Assembly: GCA_015057085.1 (NCBI GenBank)
Contig: SVFB01000092.1
Location: forward strand, 1-42,143
DNA length: 42,143 nt
Source of the DNA: Lachnospiraceae bacterium
GTDB taxonomy: Bacteria > Bacillota > Clostridia > Lachnospirales > Lachnospiraceae
Direction of reading: 5' to 3'
Of this stretch, positions 16,511 through 24,278 are shown piece after piece (position 1 is the first letter of the stretch; every line of letters begins with the position of its first letter). The position numbers and the translations under genes are program-made. The notes beneath the pieces were generated by a model. The model searched no databases. It was given only the letters and a program-made list of their open reading frames with translations, and had not been told where the DNA came from.

Positions 16511-17356
16511 ATGTTTGGGTATGTAGTAATCGATCGGGAAGCACTTTCCGATGAAAATAAAAAAATATATCAGGCTTATTATTGTGGCCTCTGTCAGAAT
16601 CTAAAGCATCATTATGGCGCAAAAGGGCAGATGTTATTAAATTACGACATCACTTTTCTGCAGCTTTTGCTGACAGGGCTTTATGAGCCAAAAGAGGAAG
16701 TGGAAGAAAGTTTCACCTGCCATCTTCATCCGTTTAAAAAGCGCCAGATACGAAAAAATGAAATCTTAGATTATGCTTCGAGCATGAATGTGCTTTTGGC
16801 TTATCATAATCTTCAAGATGATTGGCATGACGATAAGAATGTTGCCAAAAAGACATTTGCATCCATGATTAAGAAAGACTATCTGGAAGCAAAGCATTTA
16901 TATCCCAGACAGGCAAAAGCTGTGGAATCATACCTGGAACGATTGGCGGAATATGAGAAATGCAATTGTCAGAATATGGATTTGGTGGCCGGACTGACCG
17001 GCGAGATGCTTGGCGAATTATTTGCAATGAAGGATGACGAATGGCACGATGAGCTGAAAACACTTGGTATGTATCTCGGGAAATTCATATATATGATGGA
17101 TGCGTACGAGGATGTTGACGACGATATCAAGCATGGGCACTACAATCCACTGACCAATCTCCGCAAGGATCGCACACAGGATTTTGAAACCGTTATGCTT
17201 TTGATGCTGACCAGTATGATTTCCGAATGTGCAAAGTCCTTTGAACGTTTGCCAATCTTGCTTCATGCAGATATATTAAGAAATATTATTTACTCCGGTG
17301 TCTGGATGAAATATAATTACATCCGGGCAAAAAAGGAGAAGAGGAAGAAGACATGA
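16511..17356 (+). CDS. DUF5685-like protein of unknown function
   Basis: The 281-residue protein begins MFGYVVID and has [13 protein letters not shown] (C25, C28) followed by [13 protein letters not shown], the pattern I associate with the DUF5685 family; no activity is known to me. It is helical. Two Asp-rich motifs stand out: DDWHDD (103-108), and DAYEDVDDD (197-205) after [20 protein letters not shown] segment lies between them. The spacing and context recall the two Asp motifs of squalene/phytoene synthase-like and other all-alpha isoprenoid synthases; this is inference. A GAGG site precedes the ATG. The stop overlaps the start of the J-domain gene (ATGA), so the two are coupled. Confidence 0.82.
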   Translation: MFGYVVIDREALSDENKKIYQAYYCGLCQNLKHHYGAKGQMLLNYDITFLQLLLTGLYEPKEEVEESFTCHLHPFKKRQIRKNEILDYASSMNVLLAYHNLQDDWHDDKNVAKKTFASMIKKDYLEAKHLYPRQAKAVESYLERLAEYEKCNCQNMDLVAGLTGEMLGELFAMKDDEWHDELKTLGMYLGKFIYMMDAYEDVDDDIKHGHYNPLTNLRKDRTQDFETVMLLMLTSMISECAKSFERLPILLHADILRNIIYSGVWMKYNYIRAKKEKRKKT

Positions 17357-17994
17357 TGGATCCTTATCAGGTTCTCGGTGTGAATCGAAACGCATCCGAT
17401 GACGAAATCAAAAAAGCATATCGCAAATTGAGCAGAAAATATCATCCGGATGCAAATGTGAATAATCCAAACAAAGAGCAGGCTGAGGAACGCTTTAAGC
17501 AGGTTCAGCAGGCTTATGATCAGATTATGAAAGAAAAGCAAGGCACAAGCGGCTATTCGGATCCCTTTGGATTCGGCAGTCACTATGGCAGCAGTCGCGG
17601 CTATAGCGGTGCAGGCTCGGATCCAAATGATCAGCTTTTACAGGCTGCGGCTAATTATATTTCGAACAGATATTACAATGAGGCAATCAATGTGCTTGAT
17701 AATATTCCGTTTTCACAGCGCTCAGGCCGCTGGTATTACTACAGCGCAGTGGCTCATTATGGAAATGGCGACAGAGCTACCGCATTAGAACATATCAATT
17801 ATGCGGTGCAATTAGAACCGAGCAATATGGAATATCGCCGTGCGCAGGAACAGTTGCAAAGCGGCGGCAATTGGTATGCATCCAGAGCCGGCGGATATGG
17901 TTATGATGGATATCGGACAGCAACCACCGGAGGAAGCTGGTGTATGGATATGATTCTTTTAAATTTATTATGTCACTGCTGCACCCCTTGCTAA
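17353..17994 (+). CDS. J-domain (DnaJ-like) protein with TPR-like region
   Basis: This 213-residue protein has an N-terminal J domain (about 4-66) with the DnaK-stimulating HPD at 31-33. A Gly/Ser/Tyr-rich linker follows (about 70-95). Then come two helix pairs with TPR-like pattern ([20 protein letters not shown] and [20 protein letters not shown]). It ends in a hydrophobic, Cys-rich tail (LCHCCTPC). It lacks the zinc-finger and client-binding parts of true DnaJ, so it is a specialised DnaK partner. An ATG at 17356 is an equal start. It overlaps the DUF5685-like gene by 4 nt, which suggests that they act together. The gene abuts the convergent AraC gene with no spacer. Confidence 0.9.
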   Translation: MMDPYQVLGVNRNASDDEIKKAYRKLSRKYHPDANVNNPNKEQAEERFKQVQQAYDQIMKEKQGTSGYSDPFGFGSHYGSSRGYSGAGSDPNDQLLQAAANYISNRYYNEAINVLDNIPFSQRSGRWYYYSAVAHYGNGDRATALEHINYAVQLEPSNMEYRRAQEQLQSGGNWYASRAGGYGYDGYRTATTGGSWCMDMILLNLLCHCCTPC

Positions 17995-18993
17995 TCAAAG
18001 CTGGGATGTGGCAGTTTGGATACGGTAATGGCGTGGAGTCATACCGTATTTTTTTTGGAAAATACGATGAAAATAGCTGATATTTTCGTAACCTACAGCA
18101 ACGGAAATATCGGATACGGACATTTTGGTGTGAGATAGCAGATATGCAGCTTGAGAAAGCCTTTTATTCTGTAGTAAATCCGTGTAATTTTGTCCCGTGA
18201 GCCGTTTGATTTCGCGGGATAAAAAATATACATCATAATGCATTGCATCGGCGAGACTTGCAAGTTCTGCATCCTTATAATGTCCTTCGATGTAGCTTAA
18301 AACCGTGATGGCCAACTTCTCACCTTCGCTGAGATTGTCTGTTTCCGCCGTGTCGGCATAGTTCATTAAATGCATCATCAAAAGCCCCATTGTGGCCTGA
18401 TTTAAGCTGCGATTATTTTGCTGTTTGTTCATCAACGTCCAGATCAGATTTTCGATTAGATTCTGAATCGGAAGTACATCACTGATTTTGAAATGCAAAT
18501 ATGCAGAGGTTTTGATTTCACCGCGCATACAATCAATGACAAATGAACGAAGCGGATTATCGCGTACATCAAGCATGGTCAGTGCATAGTCGAAGAACGC
18601 CGGAAGAATAATGAAGTTGACTGCAATATCATTTTCGCCGGCCGGGAGAATTTCCTGGATGGCATTTTGATTCAGAAATAGCAGTTCGCCTTCCTCAAGG
18701 ATCACATCATTATCATTGATGATATGATGGGTGGAGCCTTTGCACATATAGATGACTTCCACATAGTTGTGAGAATGCTTCGGAAAATGGGTAAATCGTG
18801 TATGCTTACGAATGGTAATCAGACGACCGGAATCCATTAGCTTTTGCGCATCAAAAATTGTGCCCGGATGTTCCGGATGGGCCAGACTTTGCTCAGTTTG
18901 ATATAGAGTGCGATTGTATTCAATTTCTCCGGAAAGAGCTTGTGCTTCCTCTGGTGTGATTTTGCTCAACTCGTTTAAAATTTCTTGTCGCAT
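17995..18993 (-). CDS. AraC family transcriptional regulator with cupin sensor
   Basis: The 332-residue regulator has a cupin-like sensor region in the first two thirds (HTRFTHFPKHSHNYVEVIYMC, quoted in part, with the His-rich cupin motif). A C-terminal pair of helix-turn-helix motifs occupies about 225-330, ending in the AraC hallmark VAVGYENISYFHRIFQKKYG followed by MTPRHYR. Such proteins usually sense sugars and activate nearby catabolic genes. No obvious sugar operon is adjacent. Ribosome site AAGGA lies 8 nt before the ATG. It is divergent from the riboswitch-controlled cation exporter and ends directly against the J-domain gene. Confidence 0.93.
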   Translation of the reverse strand: MRQEILNELSKITPEEAQALSGEIEYNRTLYQTEQSLAHPEHPGTIFDAQKLMDSGRLITIRKHTRFTHFPKHSHNYVEVIYMCKGSTHHIINDNDVILEEGELLFLNQNAIQEILPAGENDIAVNFIILPAFFDYALTMLDVRDNPLRSFVIDCMRGEIKTSAYLHFKISDVLPIQNLIENLIWTLMNKQQNNRSLNQATMGLLMMHLMNYADTAETDNLSEGEKLAITVLSYIEGHYKDAELASLADAMHYDVYFLSREIKRLTGQNYTDLLQNKRLSQAAYLLSHTKMSVSDISVAVGYENISYFHRIFQKKYGMTPRHYRIQTATSQL

Positions 18994-19067
18994 AATATGG
19001 GTCCTTACTGATTATTGTTTATTGCATACTCATATTTATCATACCAAATTTTGGGGAAAATGGAATT

Positions 19068-19083
19068 GTTAGTCTTGACTAAC
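19068..19083 (+). promoter_or_regulatory. 16-nt palindrome over the -35 of the exporter promoter
   Basis: GTTAGTCTTGACTAAC is a perfect 7-bp inverted repeat with a 2-nt centre. It contains TTGACT (19075-19080), a likely -35 box; the -10 is less clear (TTACTG at 17 nt, or TATAAA at 19105-19110). It lies between the divergent AraC start and the riboswitch, so it is placed as an operator. The binding protein is unknown. Confidence 0.5.
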
Positions 19084-19123
19084 GTAAATGGGTTCTGTTA
19101 CTGTTATAAAGCAATTGAATTAT

Positions 19124-19216
19124 TTCGTGAGGGAGTAGTTCGCGCTAAGCGTGGTTTGTCAACAGTCCCGATTGTTTTTACAATCTGGCAAATCTTAAAG
19201 AATGAGACTCATGCAT
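19124..19216 (+). ncRNA. yybP-ykoY (Mn2+) riboswitch aptamer
   Basis: The conserved elements of the family appear in order: AGGGAGTAG (19130-19138, consensus GGGGAGUAG), GTCAACA (19158-19164), TGGCAAA (19186-19192) and GAGACTC (19204-19210). The P1 helix can be CGTGAG (19126-19131) with CTCATG (19208-19213). The P1 3' arm is part of the 5' arm of the following terminator (19206-19220), so metal-bound aptamer and terminator exclude each other. This predicts an ON switch in which Mn2+ allows expression of the exporter gene downstream. The family is known to control Mn2+ exporters. Confidence 0.85.
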
Positions 19217-19269
19217 ACATATTCCGACTGTATTTGTCTGACGGTTTATGTATGCATGGGTCATTTTTT
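19206..19269 (+). terminator. Riboswitch-controlled terminator
   Basis: GACTCATGCATACAT (19206-19220) pairs with ATGTATGCATGGGTC (19248-19262) over 15 bp, including one G-U pair. The loop is 27 nt and a T-run (19264-19269) follows. It ends 32 nt before the exporter ATG and shares bases with the aptamer P1. Confidence 0.88.
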
Positions 19270-19301
19270 ATACCATATAAAGCAGGAGGAAAAAGAAAAA
19301 T

Positions 19302-20306
19302 ATGGATCAGTTTATTGCAAACACAAATATTGTTTTGGTAATCGTACTTTTGGTTTTGGGATTTGTATTTCTTATCAAAGGTGCTGATTTCTTCGTGGAA
19401 GGTAGCTCAAGCGTAGCAAAGCGCTTTCACGTTCCAAGTATTATCATCGGACTTACAGTTGTGGCAATGGGAACAAGCTTGCCGGAGACCGCGGTGAGCG
19501 TAACTGCTTCTCTTGTCAACAATAATACATTGGCAATCAGCAACGCAGTAGGCTCGAATATATTTAATATCATGGTGGTAATCGGTGTTTGTGCGATTTT
19601 GACTCCGGTTGCAGTTTCCAGACAGACGATTGTGCAGGATATTCCGGTTTCGGCAATTTGCGCGATTATTCTGGCAGCGCTTGGAATGCTTGGGATTGCA
19701 GATGCGACCAATATGACATTAGGACATCTTGATGGTGCTATTATGCTAATCGTTTTTGCAATCTATCTGTTTGTATTGGTACGTACGGCAATGAAAAGTG
19801 CTAAGAGCCGGGGAGCAGAAGCAAAAGAAGAGGAATTAAAAGAAGATGAAGTGAAAGTGATTTCGGTTCCTCTTAGTTTGTTATTTATCATCGGTGGTGC
19901 GGCAGCCATTGCCTTCGGTGGAAAGCTGACGGTATCCACTGCCAGCAGAATTGCATCGGATTTGGGTATGAGCCAGACCTTGATTGGATTAACCATCGTA
20001 TCCATTGGAACCAGTCTTCCGGAGCTTGTGACCTCTGTTGTGGCTGCAAGGAAAAACGAAGTGGATATGGCTTTGGGAAATGCAGTTGGTTCTAATATCT
20101 TTAATATTTTGATGGTGCTTGGAATCGCATCCGTCCTCAGTCCAATCAACTTCATCACAGAAAATATCATCGATATCGTAGTACTTTTGGTATTCACTCT
20201 TGTGGTATGGCTGTTTGGCGCTACAAAGAAGAGCATTGCCCGCGTGGAGGGACTAATTATGGTTTTACTTTATGTGGCATATGCTGTTTATATCTGCATT
20301 CGATAG
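19302..20306 (+). CDS. CaCA family cation antiporter (calcium/sodium antiporter type), probable Mn2+ exporter
   Basis: This 334-residue membrane protein belongs to the Ca2+:cation antiporter superfamily (YrbG group). It has about ten helices and the two inverted alpha repeats: GTSLPE (57-62) with GSNIFN (84-89), and GTSLPE (236-241) with a second GSNIFN further on. A charged cytosolic loop (EAKEEELKEDEVK) separates the halves. Family members exchange Na+ or H+ for Ca2+. The Mn2+ riboswitch directly upstream suggests that this one exports Mn2+; that is inference from regulation. AGGAGG precedes the ATG. No terminator was found after it. Confidence 0.93.
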   Translation: MDQFIANTNIVLVIVLLVLGFVFLIKGADFFVEGSSSVAKRFHVPSIIIGLTVVAMGTSLPETAVSVTASLVNNNTLAISNAVGSNIFNIMVVIGVCAILTPVAVSRQTIVQDIPVSAICAIILAALGMLGIADATNMTLGHLDGAIMLIVFAIYLFVLVRTAMKSAKSRGAEAKEEELKEDEVKVISVPLSLLFIIGGAAAIAFGGKLTVSTASRIASDLGMSQTLIGLTIVSIGTSLPELVTSVVAARKNEVDMALGNAVGSNIFNILMVLGIASVLSPINFITENIIDIVVLLVFTLVVWLFGATKKSIARVEGLIMVLLYVAYAVYICIR

Positions 20307-20321
20307 TTCAAGTCTCGCGGA
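20307..20321 (+). repeat. Possible remnant of the palindromic element found at 34.06 kb
   Basis: TTCAAGTCTCGCGGA is directly after the exporter stop. Its first 12 bases match the start of the palindrome cluster at 34064-34075, and CTCGCGGA matches that cluster at 34144-34151. An internal deletion between the two CTCGC copies would give exactly this sequence. Confidence 0.35.
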
Positions 20322-20414
20322 TAAAAAATCAGACCGGCACTGATTGCGAAAATCATCACCGATCCGATTATATAAGATAATAAAGAATCAAATTTTTTAT
20401 GTAAGCGAGTATGC

Positions 20415-21143
20415 TTAGAGCTTAAAGTCAATGGACTGGCCGACAAAATGTTCTTGTTCGGTCTGTACTTCATTCATTCTCTGGTTCTGAGTATATTCGC
20501 TTAATTTGTCTAACAGTTCATCAATTGAGCCAGCGCTGATGACGTCGGTTCGTTTCACATCTTTATCAGAGACTTTATCAGAAAGATGTTCTCTGAATTT
20601 TTCGGAGCGTTCTTTGCTCTTTTCTCTACGCTCTTCGATGCGTTCTTCTTTTGCTTTTTCGATACGTTCTTTTTGCTGAGAGAAAGATTTCTCTACAACG
20701 GCAAATAATGTAGAAGTTCCGTCATCATTGATTCGAATTCCGTAACCTTTTACATTGGCGCCGGCTTCGTTTAAGCGATTTCCCATTTCCTCAATCTGCT
20801 TTGCACCTTGCTCGATTAAGGTTTCATATTTCTCGCGATAGCTTTCATCAGATGCCATCTGTTCAATTTTTGCAGCATCCAAAAGGACTACAGTCTTTCC
20901 AGAAGACATATATTTAACTGCTTCCTGCTCTGCGGTATCCACAGAATCGTTATCAACGAGAACGAATTCCAAATCAGAATACTTTGATTTCAGAGATTCG
21001 TAATATTCTGCTGCTGAATCCGATAATTGCGGATTGCCCACAGTATTGCCGTATTTAGATGTCGCTTTTTGGGTTTCTTTTGTGTTTGAGGTGCTTGCTA
21101 ATGCATTCACCAGATTTGTGCCTAAAGAATCGATTGTACTCAT
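20415..21143 (-). CDS. DUF6033-like protein of unknown function
   Basis: I place this 242-residue protein in the DUF6033-type group from the segment KYGNTVGNPQLSDSAAEYYE followed by a strand and helix pattern (LEFVLVDND), and from the short conserved end SIDFKL; no function is known to me. Residues 1-160 look like a compact domain. Residues about 160-210 are a highly charged helix (repeated E, R, K and S), and the end is acidic. There is no signal peptide or membrane segment. An AGGAGG site precedes the ATG. An extended -10 (TGATATAGT on the minus strand) lies just upstream. It is transcribed alone, convergent with the cation exporter. Confidence 0.7.
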   Translation of the reverse strand: MSTIDSLGTNLVNALASTSNTKETQKATSKYGNTVGNPQLSDSAAEYYESLKSKYSDLEFVLVDNDSVDTAEQEAVKYMSSGKTVVLLDAAKIEQMASDESYREKYETLIEQGAKQIEEMGNRLNEAGANVKGYGIRINDDGTSTLFAVVEKSFSQQKERIEKAKEERIEERREKSKERSEKFREHLSDKVSDKDVKRTDVISAGSIDELLDKLSEYTQNQRMNEVQTEQEHFVGQSIDFKL

Positions 21144-21347
21144 AATTTTACGCCTCCTTGCGTTTCAGGTGGAGAAGTCCTTTTCTCCAAAGATACTTTT
21201 ACTATATCATATTCATCGGTCAATACAATAGGATTCTGAACCCCTTTTTAGAAAAAAACTAAAATTCTTTAAAATAATTTGAAAAAAGAATGCTTTTGTT
21301 ACCTGGTGAGTGAAAGTTGGAAAATGTCAGATTGAAGAAGTTTCACG

Positions 21348-21375
21348 TTGTAAGGGTCCTATGGAATGCTATAAT
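21348..21375 (+). promoter_or_regulatory. Probable promoter of the CbiET-like gene
   Basis: TTGTAA (21348-21353), a 16-nt spacer and a perfect TATAAT (21370-21375) give a start near 21382, about 37 nt before the ATG. Confidence 0.6.
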
Positions 21376-21418
21376 AAAACTATCAGAAATTGACATACTT
21401 GGATAAGGAGAGGGTACT

Positions 21419-22318
21419 ATGGCAGAAAACTTATTTGAAAACACAGCCGTTTTGGAGTGGTTGAATTATTTTGCTGAAAATATGGATATTGATGTGAAAA
21501 AGGTTAAAATCTTAGACATCACTACAAAGAATAAGAATCTAATACCGACAGTGGAATCACATCGTTCCACACTCGTGTTTACAGAGGCCGGACATCCGGA
21601 AATCTTTTATAAGATGTGGGAAGTGGGACTCGGAGAGTGCATGGTTTATTATAACGAAGGTTCAGAAGCAAAGGGAGAATTGATCTGGACGCCTGTGAAG
21701 GATATGATTGACCGTGGAATCAATGCTTCTGCCGCAATGTTGATTGTAAATGAAAATGCCAGAAATACATATAAAATAGGAATGGATAACGATAATTTCT
21801 CAAAGGGTTCCGTTCATTATGTGGGAAGCGAAATTCGTTCCGTTATTTTAAATAAAATGCATATTTCTTCTAATGATAACGTATGCATCATCAGCGGGGA
21901 AAGTATTGCAGTGGAATCGGCTTTGATCGCGGAAGAAGGTCATGTGACAGCCGTAGAATATAACGCAAATGATCGCGCAACCATGGAAGAAAATATCGAG
22001 AAATTCGGAGTAAATAATATTTCTATCATTGATCATGTGGATGAAAATACCATGAAGGGAGAGCCGGTTCCATCCTTTACGATGTTGGTGGCTTCCGCTT
22101 CTATGGAAAAAGAAATCGATACGATGTTAAAACTGAATCCACATATGGAATTTTTGATTTATACATTGGATTTCCAATGTGCAGCTGATGTGCCGGAAAT
22201 TTTTGCAAGACGTGGAATCAATGATGTAGAAGTGATTCAGATTGCAGTATCGAAATTAAATCATAAGCATATGTTTGAAGCAGAACCGGCTCCTTGGCTG
22301 ATTACGGTTCGGGCATAG
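21419..22318 (+). CDS. Degenerate CbiE/CbiT-like (precorrin methyltransferase-related) protein
   Basis: The 299-residue protein aligns by eye with the CbiE C-terminal half (STLVFTEAGHPEIFYKMWEVGLG, quoted in part; compare the family's GLGD motif) followed by CbiT (IRSVILNKMHI, then VESALIAEEGHVTAVEYNAN). CbiT normally has a glycine-rich SAM loop (D-x-GAGSGSxxIE). Here it is CIISGESIAVESAL, with the glycines mostly lost. It stands alone with its own promoter and terminator, away from any cobalamin genes. It is probably not a working corrin methyltransferase and may bind SAM weakly or not at all. The family match is my reading, not a search. AGGAGAGGG precedes the ATG. Confidence 0.6.
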   Translation: MAENLFENTAVLEWLNYFAENMDIDVKKVKILDITTKNKNLIPTVESHRSTLVFTEAGHPEIFYKMWEVGLGECMVYYNEGSEAKGELIWTPVKDMIDRGINASAAMLIVNENARNTYKIGMDNDNFSKGSVHYVGSEIRSVILNKMHISSNDNVCIISGESIAVESALIAEEGHVTAVEYNANDRATMEENIEKFGVNNISIIDHVDENTMKGEPVPSFTMLVASASMEKEIDTMLKLNPHMEFLIYTLDFQCAADVPEIFARRGINDVEVIQIAVSKLNHKHMFEAEPAPWLITVRA

Positions 22319-22337
22319 AATTCGTGCATAGAATAAG

Positions 22338-22373
22338 AAAAAGGTTGCTTTTAAGGCAACCTTTTCTTTTTTT
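22338..22373 (+). terminator. Rho-independent terminator of the CbiET-like gene
   Basis: AAAAGGTTGC (22339-22348) pairs perfectly with GCAACCTTTT (22356-22365), loop TTTTAAG. T-rich tail to 22373. Confidence 0.93.
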
Positions 22374-22468
22374 AAGAGACTATGTTATCCTTTGCAAATG
22401 TGTTAAAATATCTTATGCTTAAGAAGATTTGGAACACATAAATGTACTTTATTTTAAGGAGAATTTAA

Positions 22469-24262
22469 GTGGAAAGATATATGGATGCCACTCTTTCACC
22501 GGAGGAGCGCGCAAAAGATTTGTTTTCAAAGATGTCTCAGGAAGAGATTGTTGCTCAAATTCAGAATTTCGAATTGGGAATTGATGAGGCTAGAGCATGC
22601 AATTTTCATTCGGATGTCGGAATAGGATTTTTGAGTGCTGAGTGGATGCAGGATTGTGCAAGCACGGAAGAGGCTGCAGAATTGCAAAGAGCATTGCAGA
22701 AGCGAGCAATCGAACAATCACCACATCATATTCCTGCCACTTTTTATATTCATGGGTTGGTCGGAGCACATGTTCCGTCAGGAACTTCTTTTCCGTCGGA
22801 CTTAAATCGCGGAGCCAACTTTAATACGAGACTTGAGGAGCGTATTGGTTATATTGTTGCTGCTCAGGCTTTGGTTCTGGGAATCAATTATGTGATTTCG
22901 CCGGTGATGGATATCACAAGAGATTTCTTTGTGGAAAGACGTCGCAAGACATATAGTGAGGCAAGAACACTTGGCGTAATTATGGGATCAGCCTATGTGC
23001 GAGGAATTCGTTCTGCCGAAATCGAGGGCCGAAGAGCAAATGTGATTACAGATTCTAATGTATTTCGAATGGATTTGCTTACAGAAGAGCAAATCAGAGA
23101 ACTCGCTCTAATGGTGCTAACCGAAAAATTTGCCATGGGTGTATTTGAACATCCATATGCTTTAGAAGGAGAGGCATTAAACAAGCCTTTTGAAGATCCG
23201 GCCAATTATGAAGTGACCAGAATAAGTGCCGAGGAGTCTTTAATCCTTTTGAAAAATACAGGAGTCATTCCTCTTGGCCGCAATGTGAAAAAGATTGCTG
23301 TCATTGGTCCTCATGCGGAGGATTATGAAAGCTATTATCTGACAGACAAAGCTGCAAAGGTGAATACGGTTACACTTTTACAGCGAATCAAAAAAGAAAA
23401 GCCTCAAGCGGAAATCCTGTATTCTCGCGGCTATGATTATTATGGCTATGATGAGACGCTGTATGAGGAAGCTCTGGCAATCGCAAAAGAAGCGGACATC
23501 ACGATTTTGACCCTTGGAATGCGATATAATTATTGGAATCATGAAATCGGAAGCATGGATATTGAGACGGACTGCGGTATCATTCCTCCATGTCAGGAGC
23601 ATTTTATCGAATTGTTGCATGAGGAAGGCGTTCCGACAGTTGGAATTCATTTAGGTGTGCATCCTTTCGCCAGCGATATCGGTGCGCATCAGCTGGATGC
23701 CATCGTGGAGGCACTTTTACCGGGGGAAGCAACTGCAGATGCGGTGACAGATGTCTTAAGCGGAAAGGTCAATCCGGGTGGAAGATTGCCGATTGAAGTA
23801 TTTGACGATATTGATCACAAACTGCGTTTGGCATTTGGATATGGCGAATCTTTTAGCAATTTCGAATATTCAAATGTTCATGCAAATAAAACGGAAGTCA
23901 GTGCAACCGATAAATTCGAGATTAGTGTACATCTTATTAATCACGGCCCGATTGCAGGAAGTGAATTGATTCAGCTCTATATCCAGGAAGATAAGGATGT
24001 CAGAGAAAATCGCAAGTTGGTTGGACTTCGTAAAGTATTTTTCTTATGTGGAGAAGCGCATGATATTATCTTTACCATCGATCCGGCGCAGATTGCTGTG
24101 CCTTCAGAGGAAGGCATTTGGATGGTTCAATCCGGAAAATATACGTTTATGATTGGCCGCAGTGTAGATGATATCATTGGTGAGATGTCTGTCACCATAA
24201 CCGGTACGGACAAAATAGAAGGTCCGGAGCGCGTATTCTATTCCACCAGTCGCGTAGAGTAA
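22469..24262 (+). CDS. Shortened glycoside hydrolase family 3-like protein
   Basis: At 597 residues this is about 150-200 shorter than usual GH3 beta-glucosidase-type enzymes. The barrel start is present (ATFYIHGLVGAHVPSGTSFP, ALGINYVISPVMDITRD-like, SAYVRGI at 174-180). The segment that normally holds the conserved Lys-His pair is missing. What may remain of the nucleophile region is NVITDSNVFRM, with D195. The GH3 C-terminal domain (AEESLILLKNTGVIPL, PGGRLPIEVF) and a final Fn3-like domain are intact. There is no signal peptide, so it is cytosolic. GTG 22469 is chosen because AAGGAG lies 7 nt before it; ATG 22481 would be too far. It is followed 16 nt later by degV-like. Confidence 0.8.
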   Translation: MERYMDATLSPEERAKDLFSKMSQEEIVAQIQNFELGIDEARACNFHSDVGIGFLSAEWMQDCASTEEAAELQRALQKRAIEQSPHHIPATFYIHGLVGAHVPSGTSFPSDLNRGANFNTRLEERIGYIVAAQALVLGINYVISPVMDITRDFFVERRRKTYSEARTLGVIMGSAYVRGIRSAEIEGRRANVITDSNVFRMDLLTEEQIRELALMVLTEKFAMGVFEHPYALEGEALNKPFEDPANYEVTRISAEESLILLKNTGVIPLGRNVKKIAVIGPHAEDYESYYLTDKAAKVNTVTLLQRIKKEKPQAEILYSRGYDYYGYDETLYEEALAIAKEADITILTLGMRYNYWNHEIGSMDIETDCGIIPPCQEHFIELLHEEGVPTVGIHLGVHPFASDIGAHQLDAIVEALLPGEATADAVTDVLSGKVNPGGRLPIEVFDDIDHKLRLAFGYGESFSNFEYSNVHANKTEVSATDKFEISVHLINHGPIAGSELIQLYIQEDKDVRENRKLVGLRKVFFLCGEAHDIIFTIDPAQIAVPSEEGIWMVQSGKYTFMIGRSVDDIIGEMSVTITGTDKIEGPERVFYSTSRVE

Positions 24263-24278
24263 GAAGCAGGAGGGAAAA

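Noticed and set aside
19763-20236. Minus-strand ORF of 157 codons within the cation exporter gene
   Set aside because: Shadow of a hydrophobic coding strand with clear CaCA motifs on the plus strand.
20288-20473. Minus-strand ORF of 61 codons with a hydrophobic stretch between the exporter and DUF6033-like genes
   Set aside because: It overlaps both genes and has no ribosome site before the hydrophobic part. It may be a fragment of an old membrane gene but cannot be supported.
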